Below are positions 26,942 to 34,870 of a stretch of 51,426 bases of DNA, piece after piece. Below the pieces are notes generated by a model. The model was not told where the DNA came from. It did no database searches and saw nothing but the letters and a program-made list of their open reading frames with translations. The DNA is from Sneathiellales bacterium (lineage in GTDB: Bacteria; Pseudomonadota; Alphaproteobacteria; JANQFL01). Numbering within the stretch: position 1 is the stretch's first letter; every line of letters starts with the position of its first letter. The DNA lies in NCBI GenBank assembly GCA_028277845.1, contig JANQFL010000045.1, positions 1 to 51,426 of the forward strand. The letters run 5' to 3'. A program made the translations under genes and the position numbers.

Positions 26942-29281
26942 CTAATCCGCCACCGCGACCCACGCCTCCCGCGGGCGGCCGCGGTGGCCGGAGCGGACGA
27001 CGGTCTTGGCGGCGAGTTCGGCGTCGACCAGGGCGGTGAGGATGTCGGAGAGGTCGCGGCGCTTGTGTTTGGAAAAGGGCGGCGTCTTCTGGGCCTCCTT
27101 CCAGGTGATGCCGTCCGCGCCGCGGTCGCGCAGGGCGGCGAGGATTTCCTTCTTCTGGGTCTCGTACTCCGAGCCCGACACGGCCATCTTCATCATGCCC
27201 ACGGTCTGTTCCATGGCGAAGCGCACATAGTCGATGGCCCACTGCGCCGCCGCCGCGCCGACGATTTGGGCGTGCGGGTCGGCGGCCAGGGCGGCGATCA
27301 GCGCGAGCCGCATGGCGAACTCCTTCGACCGGCCGGGCAGGGCGTCGAGGCCGATCGCCTCGAGGCTGTCGCAGAGCCGCACCCGCTCGTGGTCGAAGGC
27401 GCGCACCGCCGCCATGGCCCGGGGGTCGAAGCGCAGCACCCTGGCCGCCGGTGCGGTGCCGGCGAATTCCGGGTCCCGGTCGGCCCGCGCCCGCACGGTG
27501 GCGATCCAGTCGGCGACGGTGCCCGGCACGCCGATCACGTCGCGGTCGTCGTGCACGGCGCGGGGCATGTGGCTCCGGTGGATGATGAAGCGGCCGAGAA
27601 AGCCGTCGGCCACGTGGCTGGCGTTGAGGTTCTTGTAAAGGCTCGCCGGCGTGGTCATGGCCAGCATGGTGATGGCCGGGCGGCGGATCACCCGGTCGGC
27701 GATCTCGGCGGCCTTTTCCTTCGACAGCGTCATGGTGGAATAGGCCAGCGGCCGCATGGCGCCGTGGCAGCGGCCGATGGCCTCCATGAGCTGGGTATTG
27801 GCCTCCTGGTAGTTGGAATTGCCGTTGGCCGCCGCCGCCTCCATATAGCGGCCGAACTCGTCGATGACAGTGATGTGCCGGGGCTTGCGCAGCAGGGTGG
27901 AGAACACCGCGCCCGACGACGTATAGCCGCCGCCGTTGATCAGCCCGTCCTCGCCCGTGTCCTCGAGGATGCGCTCGATCACCGTCTTGGCGTGCTCCTT
28001 GCCGGTGCCCGACTTGGCCACGTTGAGGAAATAGAGGCTGGTGTAGTTCTCCTTCGACGTCTTGAAGCGCCGGCCCAGCACCACGGACGCGAGCGCCAGC
28101 GCCGTCTGCACGGCGAAGCCCGGCTGTGGCGCCCGGGCCGTGCGGTTGTAGTAGCGGGCGATGTCGCCGAGCACGCCGGGCGGGTCCAGCAGGTGCGCCG
28201 GCATGGCCTGGTATTCGGCGCGCCTGGACGTGTCGTAGACCCTGGGTCCGCCGGTCAGGCGGGCGCGCACGGCGCCGGGCCCGTCGATGGCGGCCATGTC
28301 GTTGAAGTCGGTCGGCCGTTCGCCGGTATCGGAGAAGACGGGAAAGACGGCGCGGGTATCCAGTGCCTCGGCGGCGGCGCTGGCGGCGGCGCGCCCGGCG
28401 TTGCCCGTATCCGGCCGCCAGACGTCGTCATCGCCGCAGACGACCATCGCCAGGTCCGGATAGCGGTCGCGCACGGCCGCGCCCACGGGCAGCAGGTTGC
28501 CGGCGTCGAAGGCGACGATGACCGGCGCGCCGGTGGCCGCGTGAATGCTGGCGCCGGTGGCGAAGCCCTCGCACAGATAGGCGGTCTCGGTGTTTGCCTG
28601 GCCGTTCGCTTTCCCGGCCACGTCTGCAAGTCGGGGGCCGATGACGTGGAAGCAGCCCTTCTTGCGTCCGCCCGACAGGAAGCGCTTTTCGCCGCCGGGG
28701 CCGATGGTCTGCAGGTTGACGATCGTGCCGCCGATGTCATAGAGCGGAATCAGCAGGCGCTCTCCCTGCATCCGGGCGCCGTGGGGGGCGATGTCCTTGG
28801 CGATCAGGTAGGGGTGGTCAACGGTGGCCGGCGGGGCGGCCTGCCACAGCCGGCGGGCCCGTGCCGCCGTTTCGGCCTGCGCCGCCTCCGCCGCCTGTCG
28901 CTGCTGGGCCCGGGCGGCGCGGACGCGGCGGTCGACGGCGGCCCTCTCGGCGGCGCTCAGCCGCTGGGCGCTTTTCGACGACCAGGTGCGGCGGTCGGCG
29001 CCCTGGCCCGGCAACCCCTTCCACGAACCGTAGACACCGACGCTGACATCCGGGTCGTGGAAGAACACATACCAGCCCGACCTGCGGCCCGGCTTGTCGT
29101 CCCGCACCGGGCAGCGCACCAGGGCGCCGGAACCGTCCACGGCGCCGTCCGGCACCAGCCCGTCGCGCTCCATCTCGGCCAGGAAGTCGGCCATGGCGTC
29201 GCCTGCCGCCAAGGGTGGTGGCCTTGATGGCGCGCGCGACGGCGTGACGCCGGACGGGCGCCGGCCAGTCAAATCTGCCAT
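26942..29281 (-). CDS. phage primase-helicase (Toprim plus DUF3987-type ATPase)
   Basis: 779 residues. A linker with an Ala/Arg-rich coiled region (about 105-150) is followed by a Toprim domain: AYLCEGFATGASI (Glu238), then VIVAFDAGNLLPVG and VVCGDDDVW (Asp284-286). The C-terminal ATPase has a Walker A-like NVAKSGTGKEHAKT (421-433; Glu replaces the usual Ser/Thr after Lys) and Walker B TVIDEFGRY near 471. A winged-helix-like tail ends it (ITWKEAQKTPPFSKHKRRDL). Such proteins prime and unwind DNA at phage or plasmid origins. It is transcribed leftward, away from the structural operon, leaving a 558-base control region at its 5' side. Confidence 0.88.
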   Translation of the reverse strand: MADLTGRRPSGVTPSRAPSRPPPLAAGDAMADFLAEMERDGLVPDGAVDGSGALVRCPVRDDKPGRRSGWYVFFHDPDVSVGVYGSWKGLPGQGADRRTWSSKSAQRLSAAERAAVDRRVRAARAQQRQAAEAAQAETAARARRLWQAAPPATVDHPYLIAKDIAPHGARMQGERLLIPLYDIGGTIVNLQTIGPGGEKRFLSGGRKKGCFHVIGPRLADVAGKANGQANTETAYLCEGFATGASIHAATGAPVIVAFDAGNLLPVGAAVRDRYPDLAMVVCGDDDVWRPDTGNAGRAAASAAAEALDTRAVFPVFSDTGERPTDFNDMAAIDGPGAVRARLTGGPRVYDTSRRAEYQAMPAHLLDPPGVLGDIARYYNRTARAPQPGFAVQTALALASVVLGRRFKTSKENYTSLYFLNVAKSGTGKEHAKTVIERILEDTGEDGLINGGGYTSSGAVFSTLLRKPRHITVIDEFGRYMEAAAANGNSNYQEANTQLMEAIGRCHGAMRPLAYSTMTLSKEKAAEIADRVIRRPAITMLAMTTPASLYKNLNASHVADGFLGRFIIHRSHMPRAVHDDRDVIGVPGTVADWIATVRARADRDPEFAGTAPAARVLRFDPRAMAAVRAFDHERVRLCDSLEAIGLDALPGRSKEFAMRLALIAALAADPHAQIVGAAAAQWAIDYVRFAMEQTVGMMKMAVSGSEYETQKKEILAALRDRGADGITWKEAQKTPPFSKHKRRDLSDILTALVDAELAAKTVVRSGHRGRPREAWVAVAD

Positions 29282-29778
29282 GCGGGACGACCCCCTGACG
29301 GCTGCCTTACAACAAGCGAAGCAGATGGAACGAACGGCAAGCGCCAGGGGGTAAACTCGGAGAGGGACGAAACCGGGTCATTGTTGCTCCATCGCAGGCG
29401 GCTTGCTGTCCAGCCAAGCTATGGGTGTGTTGTGATTATGTCAATGAATGGCGGCCTGTTGGATCATGCGCAAGATGTTTTGACTCTGTCACGCTCCAAA
29501 CGTGCCAAATTCAAGATGCTGGAATGAAAGGGAAATATTGAATTGAATCCTTTTCGTTATTTCCATCAATCACCCGCTATCCATCCTACGACGTACGCCG
29601 CGCACCGGCCCCAAACCCCGAAACCCCACTCTCTCGCCAAATTCACTTTATTCGCCGGTGACCCGGAAAGACGTTTCGCGGCAAGGGGTTAGGGGCAGGA
29701 AATTTGGAACGGAATTACGGGTGTGCTTGGCAGGTGTAACCAAGTGAAGCGGAACCTCGCCAAAATCCGGCCGCGCAC
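29282..29778. other. noncoding control region between primase and AbiE genes
   Basis: About 500 bases without a convincing gene. It must hold the leftward promoter of the primase. GGAAATA (29531-29537) and TATTTCC (29558-29564) form an inverted repeat with a 20-base spacer within an AT-rich patch, a possible operator or origin element. The rest is unremarkable mixed sequence. A replication origin could lie here next to the primase gene, but no iteron series or DnaA boxes were seen. Confidence 0.4.
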
Positions 29779-29817
29779 TTGATTTTGTAAGAAAATTACA
29801 TTATATTTCTGACAGAA
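29779..29817 (+). promoter_or_regulatory. abiE promoter with internal inverted repeats
   Basis: TTGATT (29779-29784) and TATATT (29802-29807) are 17 bases apart, close to sigma-70 consensus. TGTAA/TTACA (29786-29800) lies between the boxes and TTCTG-a-CAGAA (29807-29817) starts at the end of the -10. AbiEi antitoxins are known to repress their own promoters by binding inverted repeats, so these are candidate AbiEi sites. Confidence 0.65.
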
Positions 29818-29839
29818 TTCTGGATTTGGGAATATATAA

Positions 29840-30460
29840 ATGGCTGGTATTGCAGATAAAATCATGCGCCGTATCCGTTCTCGCGGTCGCGGGAGGTGGG
29901 TTTGCACACCGAGGGATTTTCTGGATCTTGGCAGCCGTGTCGCCGTGGATCAGGCGTTGCACCGGCTTGTCCTAGCCGGGACGCTGCGCCGTGTGAGCCG
30001 AGGGCTGTACGATCTGCCACGCATGAGTGCCATCTTGAAGCGGCCGGCGCCGGTGGATATCGATGCGGTGGTTCAAGCATTGGCGCGCCGTGACGGTGTG
30101 ACGGTGATGCCCGACAACGTGGTTGCCGCCAATCGGCTGGGGCTGACGACCGCCGTGCCGGCGAAGGCGCGTTATGTCACGGATGGGGCAAGCAGGAGGA
30201 TCGAGGTTGATGGGCGCACGATTCACCTTCGCCATGCACCTCCCGGCGTGATGCGTTGGGCGGGGCGTCCGGCTGCGCCGGTCGTTCAGGCGCTGCAGTG
30301 GCTGGGGGCCGATGCCGCCGGCAGCCCCGATGTGTTTGCCGCTCTGCAACGGAACCTTTCCGACCAGGTGAAACGGAACCTCGCCGCCAATCTGCGCGAT
30401 CTTCCCGGTTGGGCGGTGCCGGTGGCGCGGCGTCTGGTGGGCGACACAGCAACGGCATGA
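29840..30460 (+). CDS. abiEi: AbiEi-family antitoxin (type IV TA)
   Basis: 206 residues. The N-terminal winged helix (KIMRRIRSRGRGRWVCTPRDFLDLGSR in two parts, then LVLAGTLRRVSRGLYDLPR) is typical of AbiEi/DUF6088 antitoxins. The C-terminal domain contains VTVMPDNVVAANRLGLTTAVP and the short strand IEVDGRTIHLRHA. AbiEi neutralises the nucleotidyltransferase AbiEii without stable binding (type IV) and represses the operon. The stop overlaps the toxin ATG by 4 bases. A strong promoter and palindromes lie just upstream. The location inside a prophage suggests superinfection exclusion or element maintenance. Confidence 0.9.
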   Translation: MAGIADKIMRRIRSRGRGRWVCTPRDFLDLGSRVAVDQALHRLVLAGTLRRVSRGLYDLPRMSAILKRPAPVDIDAVVQALARRDGVTVMPDNVVAANRLGLTTAVPAKARYVTDGASRRIEVDGRTIHLRHAPPGVMRWAGRPAAPVVQALQWLGADAAGSPDVFAALQRNLSDQVKRNLAANLRDLPGWAVPVARRLVGDTATA

Positions 30461-31509
30461 TCGACGCCTTCCGGCAGTTCCAGGCATTCCCCGGTCGAGA
30501 CAGGCAGGATATTTTCGAGGCGACGGCGGCCCGACTCGATACGGTGGCGCCTTACGTGGAGAAGGATGCCTGGGTTTGCCTGTTATTGGACGTGCTGTTC
30601 AATCACCTGCAAGGCGACCGGCCCAGCCCTTTGTTCAAAGGCGGTACGTCGCTTTCCAAGGCATTCGGGCTGATAGACCGGTTCTCCGAGGATATCGATA
30701 TCGTCCTTGACCGGGAGGGGCTGGGTTTCGGGGATGGCCGGGATCCGACCGTGCCGGGTGGCGAACTGTCCAACAAGGCTCGCAAGCGTCTGTTTGCCGA
30801 TCTCAAGACGGCCTGCGCCGACTATGTGCAGGGCCGCCTTTGCGATGATTTGACGGCCAAGCTTGACGACATTGCACCGGGATGCGTCATCACGCCCGAC
30901 GAATTCGACGGAGACCGCGCTACACTTCTCGTTGCGTACCCCACGCTCTTCCCCGGCAACGAGGCCGACTACGTGGCGCCCCGCGTCAAAATCGAGTGCG
31001 GCGCGCGATCCGCCATGACGCCCGCCCGAGATAGCGGGGTGACGCCTTACATGGCCGACGAACTGTCGGGGACTGTCGATGGTTTCGCGGTGGCGGGCGT
31101 CGTCGCCATAGCCCCGGAGCGGACATTTTGGGAAAAGCTGTTGATTCTGCACGGCGCATATTGCGGCTATCGGGACCAACGGAGGATGCCCCAAGACCGG
31201 AACCGGATTTCGCGGCATTACTACGACGCGGCCTTGCTGACCGATAGCGGTGCCGGTCGCACCGCGTTGGCCGACCATGATCTTTTGGCGGCAGTGCGGG
31301 AGCATAACCTCATAGCTTTCCCGGCTTCCTGGAAGCGTTTTGAAGAGGCCGTACCCGGAGGTATCCGCCTGGTTCCCGAAGGGGCTCTCGCGAATGCCAT
31401 AAGGCGCGACTACGCCGCCATGCAGGATATGATCTATCGCAACGCACCGGACTTCGAGTGGGTCATCGAACGTCTCAGGGAAGCCGAAGAGACCGTCAAT
31501 AGCAAATAG
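30457..31509 (+). CDS. abiEii: AbiEii-family nucleotidyltransferase toxin
   Basis: 350 residues. The DNA polymerase-beta-type nucleotidyltransferase signature is complete: FKGGTSLSKAFGLIDRFSEDIDI gives the GG-T/S loop (residues 62-68) and the metal-binding Asp79 and Asp81 (motif written here within 20-residue limits as KGGTSLSK and SEDIDI). A conserved ERTFWEKLLIL (motif IV) lies near residue 223 and VKIECGARS near 175. AbiEii/MenT-type enzymes block translation by adding nucleotides, for example to tRNA ends. Translation is coupled to the antitoxin through ATGA. The toxin is expected to be active when phage infection disturbs the antitoxin; the tRNA target here is not known. Confidence 0.9.
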   Translation: MIDAFRQFQAFPGRDRQDIFEATAARLDTVAPYVEKDAWVCLLLDVLFNHLQGDRPSPLFKGGTSLSKAFGLIDRFSEDIDIVLDREGLGFGDGRDPTVPGGELSNKARKRLFADLKTACADYVQGRLCDDLTAKLDDIAPGCVITPDEFDGDRATLLVAYPTLFPGNEADYVAPRVKIECGARSAMTPARDSGVTPYMADELSGTVDGFAVAGVVAIAPERTFWEKLLILHGAYCGYRDQRRMPQDRNRISRHYYDAALLTDSGAGRTALADHDLLAAVREHNLIAFPASWKRFEEAVPGGIRLVPEGALANAIRRDYAAMQDMIYRNAPDFEWVIERLREAEETVNSK

Positions 31510-31592
31510 ATCCGCCACAGGACAGCGATGCCGGTAATATGGCAGCGTGATCAAGGCCGTGGCGACGGAATACACTGTCACCGCAGGCGATC

Positions 31593-31697
31593 ATGATTGC
31601 CATCTTCATCGCCATAGGCAGTATCAGCACCATGGTCATGGTCGCCGCCATGGATGCCTTCGCCGACCACATCCCGGTGACTTATCCCGGTCAGTGA
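31593..31697 (+). CDS. possible 34-residue hydrophobic peptide
   Basis: A short frame starting MIAIFIAIGSISTMVMVAAM, which is long enough for one membrane helix, followed by a short polar tail ending TYPGQ. A weak CAGG site lies about 6 bases upstream. It sits in the 365-base gap between the AbiE toxin gene and the next phage gene, on the same strand. The rest of that gap holds a promoter (31752-31790) and nothing else recognised. Small membrane peptides of phages can be holins, superinfection-exclusion proteins or type I toxins, but nothing in the sequence distinguishes these. Confidence 0.3.
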   Translation: MIAIFIAIGSISTMVMVAAMDAFADHIPVTYPGQ

Positions 31698-31751
31698 GCG
31701 TGAGTTTCCGACGTGGGTCTTGCCGGCTGCGGGTTGGTGCACGTCATGCGC

Positions 31752-31790
31752 GTGCTTGACAATGGGTCGTGCAATTCCTAATTCAAGCAC
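31752..31790 (+). promoter_or_regulatory. phage promoter framed by an 8-base inverted repeat
   Basis: TTGACA (31756-31761) and TAATTC (31779-31784) are 17 bases apart. GTGCTTGA (31752-31759) and TCAAGCAC (31783-31790) are perfect inverted arms covering the outer parts of both boxes, as expected for a repressor that excludes RNA polymerase. It drives the gene at 31875 after a leader of about 85 bases. Confidence 0.65.
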
Positions 31791-31874
31791 CATGTCTTAG
31801 CGACGTCAGATCTCATAGCCAACCAACCACGCGACCGGTGCCGCCGGTGCGCGCTCTTGACTATGAGGTAAGAC

Positions 31875-32264
31875 ATGACGTCACATCACGCATCCATCGC
31901 CGAAGATCTGGCCCACCGCATCGAAGCCAGGCTGGATCACACCGATTCCTTCGCGGAAGCCGTGTGCGCGTTTCTCGCCGGCCGGGTCCATTGCAACGAC
32001 GAAACGTATGACCTGGGCTGGCCGTCGTCTATCAGGTGGGGCTTGTTCAACAACATCCAGACCATCGTCGTCATTCTCGACGAACTCGGCCCCGGCTGGT
32101 CGTGGCGGGTCGGCGGCGACGGCCACGCGCGGGTGTGGAATGACGCGGCGGGACGGAGCGCGAGCGGACAGTCGCGCGAACCGGGCCGGGCCCTGTTGGC
32201 CGCGGTAATCCGCGCGGTTGGGAGTGACACCGGCGCGGATGGACGCGCCGGCGGCGGCCGGTAA
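31875..32264 (+). CDS. phage protein of unknown function
   Basis: 129 residues, with a GAGG site 8 bases before the ATG. The N-terminal half is acidic and helical (IAEDLAHRIEARLDHTDSFAEAV); the middle contains GWPSSIRWGLFNNIQTIVVIL and GPGWSWRV; the C-terminus is Gly/Ala/Arg-rich. I recognise no domain. It has its own operator-framed promoter and is followed by a hairpin, so it is probably expressed alone and under separate control from the structural operon. An early or regulatory role is plausible from position only. Confidence 0.6.
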   Translation: MTSHHASIAEDLAHRIEARLDHTDSFAEAVCAFLAGRVHCNDETYDLGWPSSIRWGLFNNIQTIVVILDELGPGWSWRVGGDGHARVWNDAAGRSASGQSREPGRALLAAVIRAVGSDTGADGRAGGGR

Positions 32265-32266
32265 CC

Positions 32267-32294
32267 AAAAAAACGCCCGCCAGGGCGGCGGGCG
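32267..32294 (-). terminator. strong GC hairpin with a U tract on the minus strand
   Basis: CGCCCGCC (32274-32281) and GGCGGGCG (32287-32294) enclose a 5-base loop. Seven A's directly before the left arm (32267-32273) would be a U run for leftward transcripts, so it is best read as a minus-strand terminator shielding AbiE and the gene at 31875 from antisense reading. It may also stall rightward RNA polymerase before the terminase promoter. Confidence 0.6.
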
Positions 32295-32372
32295 AGTTGG
32301 GAGGGAGGCGTCAGTCAGGAGTTGACGGCGTCGTGTGACGCGTGGGCATGGTGATGGAATGTTGCGATAAAC

Positions 32373-32410
32373 ACAACATAAATTGACACATGGATCTTAT
32401 GTTGTAATTT
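32373..32410 (+). promoter_or_regulatory. late-operon promoter embedded in a 9-base inverted repeat
   Basis: TTGACA (32383-32388) and TAATTT (32405-32410) are 16 bases apart. ACAACATAA (32373-32381) and TTATGTTGT (32397-32405) are perfect inverted arms with a 15-base spacer that contains the whole -35 box. A dimeric repressor bound here would silence the packaging and capsid genes. A CACAACAT half-site recurs at 51173-51180. Confidence 0.75.
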
Positions 32411-32437
32411 TACCAATGAACCCGGGAGCGACGTTTT

Positions 32438-32968
32438 ATGGCGCGAGCCTCACTCACACCGAAACAGCGGCAGTTCGTCGAGGAGTATCTGATTGACCGT
32501 AACGCGACCCAGGCCGCGGTGCGGGCCGGGTATTCGGCCAAGACGGCGCACGCCATCGGTTTCGAGAACCTGCGCAAGCCGGCCATTGCCGAAGCTGTGT
32601 CGGCGTCGCTCGACGCCCGTGCCGAGCGCACCCGCGTCGACGCCGACTGGCTGCTGGCGCGTTTGGCCGCCGAGGCCGAGGCCGACATCGCCGATCTTTA
32701 CGACGATGCCGGCGACCTCAAGCCGGTGAAGGCGTGGCCCATGATCTGGCGCCAGGGCCTGGTCGCCGACGTGGCCGTGGAAGTGACCGAAAAGACCGGC
32801 GAGAAGACCGCCCAGGTGAAGAAGATCAAGATCGTCGACCGCATCAAGCGGCTCGAACTGATCGGCAAGCACATCGACGTCAGCGCCATCCGCGACGACG
32901 TGGCCCTGAGCGGCGACGTGACGGTGGTCAATGTGGGTACCGGCATCGACCGGGCGCCCGATGAATGA
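32438..32968 (+). CDS. terS: terminase small subunit
   Basis: 176 residues of the Terminase_2 type. The N-terminal helix-turn-helix (LTPKQRQFVEEYLIDRNATQ, then AAVRAGYSAKTA) recognises the packaging site on phage DNA. A helical oligomerisation region (residues 55-90) and a C-terminal part that contacts the large subunit follow. It is the first gene of the late operon, and its ATG lies about 27 bases after the -10 box. It overlaps the large subunit gene by 8 bases. Confidence 0.92.
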   Translation: MARASLTPKQRQFVEEYLIDRNATQAAVRAGYSAKTAHAIGFENLRKPAIAEAVSASLDARAERTRVDADWLLARLAAEAEADIADLYDDAGDLKPVKAWPMIWRQGLVADVAVEVTEKTGEKTAQVKKIKIVDRIKRLELIGKHIDVSAIRDDVALSGDVTVVNVGTGIDRAPDE

Positions 32969-34325
32969 AGCCCCGGTTGACCCCATGAACGACACCACGA
33001 CCGACACCATGAAGGGGCCGCAACGCGTTTCCACGGGCTATGTGCCGCACGTCCACCAGCGCGCCATCCACGCCCGGCTGGCCCGGTTTTCCGTGCTGGT
33101 GTGCCACCGCCGTTTCGGCAAGACGGTGCTGGCGGTCAACACCCTGATCGACGCGGCGCTACGCTGCGCCAGGCCCAACGGCCGCTTCGCCTACTGCGCG
33201 CCGTACCTCAAACAGGCCAAGCAGATCGCCTGGCTCTACCTGCAGCAATACGCCCTGCACATTCCGGGCACCAGGAAGAACGAATCCGAGCTGTGGATCC
33301 AGTTCCCGTCGGGCACGCGCATCACCTTATACGGCGCCGACAACGCCGACGCCATGCGCGGGCTCTACTTCGACGGCCTGGTGATGGACGAGGTGGCCGA
33401 TTTCAAGCCGCTGGTGTGGGAGGAGATCCTGCGCCCGGCGCTGGCCGACCGCAAGGGCTGGGCCCTGTTCATCGGTACGCCCAAGGGCATGAACCAGTTC
33501 CATGAGCTCTATCAGCACGCCCTCGCCGATCCCGGCTGGTACGCCGGCCTGTACCGGGCCGACGAGACGGACCTGCCGTGGCTCGACGACGCGGAACTGG
33601 CCCTGGCCCGGGACACCATGTCGGACAATTCCTACCGCCAGGAGTTCCTCTGCGACTTCGCCGCGTCCATGGACAACGTGCTGATCACCATCGACATGGT
33701 CAGCGCCGCCGCCAAGCGCCGGTACCACGCCCAGGACTATGAAAAGGCGCCCAAGGTCATCGGCGTCGACGTGGCGCGCTTCGGCGACGACCGGTCGGTG
33801 ATCCAGAAGCGCCAGGGCCTGGTCGCTTTCGAACCCGTCGTGCTGCAGGACATCGACAATATGGAACTGGCCGGCCGGGTCGCCTACGAGATCAACCGCT
33901 GGCATCCGGACGCGGTGTTCGTCGACGCCGGCCGCGGCGAAGGCGTCATCGACCGGCTGCGCCAGCTCAATCACACGGTGGTCGAGGTGAATTTCGGCGG
34001 CAGGCCGTCATCGCCGCGCTACGCCGACAAGCGGTCCGAGATGTGGGACCACGCCGCCGCCTGGTTCCGGGCCGGCGGCGCCATCCCCAACAACCCGGAA
34101 CTGAAGAGCGACCTGTGCGGACCGACCTATTCCATGAAGGCCGGCGACAGGATGGCGCTGGAACCCAAGGACGCGATCAAGGCGCGCGGCCTGCGCTCGC
34201 CCGACCTCGGCGATGCGTTCGCCCTGACGTTCGCGTTTCCGGTGGCGCCGCGCTCGCGCCGGGGCGCGGCGGACCATGCCGGTTCCGTCACCCATGACTA
34301 CGACCCACACGAAGAGGCGGCCTAA
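32961..34325 (+). CDS. terL: terminase large subunit
   Basis: 454 residues from the ATG at 32961, inside the end of terS. The ATPase has a variant Walker A loop VCHRRFGKT (about residue 50) and Walker B GLVMDEVADF (about 145), with IGTPKGMNQF as the coupling motif. The RNase H-like nuclease begins at IGVDVARFGDDRS (about 270), continues at FVDAGRGEGVID and ends at DLGDAFALTFAF, giving the acidic triad. It drives DNA into the prohead and cuts it. All motifs look intact, so the packaging motor is probably functional. Confidence 0.93.
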   Translation: MNEAPVDPMNDTTTDTMKGPQRVSTGYVPHVHQRAIHARLARFSVLVCHRRFGKTVLAVNTLIDAALRCARPNGRFAYCAPYLKQAKQIAWLYLQQYALHIPGTRKNESELWIQFPSGTRITLYGADNADAMRGLYFDGLVMDEVADFKPLVWEEILRPALADRKGWALFIGTPKGMNQFHELYQHALADPGWYAGLYRADETDLPWLDDAELALARDTMSDNSYRQEFLCDFAASMDNVLITIDMVSAAAKRRYHAQDYEKAPKVIGVDVARFGDDRSVIQKRQGLVAFEPVVLQDIDNMELAGRVAYEINRWHPDAVFVDAGRGEGVIDRLRQLNHTVVEVNFGGRPSSPRYADKRSEMWDHAAAWFRAGGAIPNNPELKSDLCGPTYSMKAGDRMALEPKDAIKARGLRSPDLGDAFALTFAFPVAPRSRRGAADHAGSVTHDYDPHEEAA

Positions 34326-34600
34326 TGGCAATCAACGGTGTTGAAGGTGAATTCACGGCCGACGGCGACAGCGCCGCGGTCCCGGTGTTCGGGCATTTCA
34401 ACGTGTCGCTGTCCGGTTTCGGCGCGGCGACCGTCGCGGTGCGGCGCTCGTTCGACAGGGGCCAGACCTGGAAGGACGTGGACGTGTTCACCGAAAACGT
34501 GGAGCGGCGCGGCTTCGAGCCCGAACCGGCCATGCTCTACAAGCTCACATGCTCCGGCTACGGCTCGGGCCCCATCCAATACAGGTTATCGGCGAGGTAG
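34325..34600 (+). CDS. small phage structural-type protein
   Basis: 91 residues; its ATG overlaps the terminase stop (TAATG). The sequence is mainly beta-strand: FTADGDSAAVPVFGHFNVSLSG, split by a turn, then TVAVRRSFDRGQTWKDVDVFT and MLYKLTCSGYGSGPIQYRLS. Similar short proteins follow TerL in podovirus genomes and are often annotated as hypothetical. A single immunoglobulin-like or head-decoration fold is plausible. No catalytic motif is present. Confidence 0.7.
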   Translation: MAINGVEGEFTADGDSAAVPVFGHFNVSLSGFGAATVAVRRSFDRGQTWKDVDVFTENVERRGFEPEPAMLYKLTCSGYGSGPIQYRLSAR

Positions 34601-34604
34601 ACCC

Positions 34605-34865
34605 ATGTTCAATTTCGGACGGAAGAAGAAGGGCGGCAAGACCGCCATCGAGACGACGGGCTACGAAGTCCGGCTGGAGGCCGGAGCGGCGGCCAACGAA
34701 CCATTGCTGGCCCGGGCGCAAGGCCGCATCGACCGGTTGCAGGCCAAGAAGAAACGCTGGTCGGCGCGCGGCCTGGACACGGCCGGCATCGACGCGGCGC
34801 TGGCCCGCTGGCGGCGCCAGCGCGACTGGTCGCACGGCGAACTGCACGGCCACGGGAAAGGATAA
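34605..34865 (+). CDS. small basic phage protein
   Basis: 86 residues from the ATG at 34605. It begins with a Lys-rich patch (FGRKKKGGKTAIETTGYEVR) and continues as a charged helix (ARAQGRIDRLQAKKKRWSARGLD) ending in a His/Gly-rich tail. Its net positive charge is high. It lies 4 bases after the preceding gene and 5 before the next. A role in binding DNA or in virion assembly is possible, but no family is recognised. Confidence 0.6.
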   Translation: MFNFGRKKKGGKTAIETTGYEVRLEAGAAANEPLLARAQGRIDRLQAKKKRWSARGLDTAGIDAALARWRRQRDWSHGELHGHGKG

Positions 34866-34870
34866 TCGAC

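Noticed and set aside
26984-29227. Plus-strand open frame of about 747 codons over the primase gene
   Set aside because: Antisense shadow: Gly/Ala/Arg/His-rich translation with no motifs, whereas the minus frame has Toprim and Walker motifs.
29689-29907. 72-codon minus-strand frame across the abiE promoter
   Set aside because: It overlaps the abiEi start and a near-consensus promoter, and shows no domain.
31547-31759. 70-codon frame after the AbiE toxin gene
   Set aside because: His/Arg-rich translation typical of an out-of-frame shadow; the overlapping 34-codon frame at 31593 is more protein-like.
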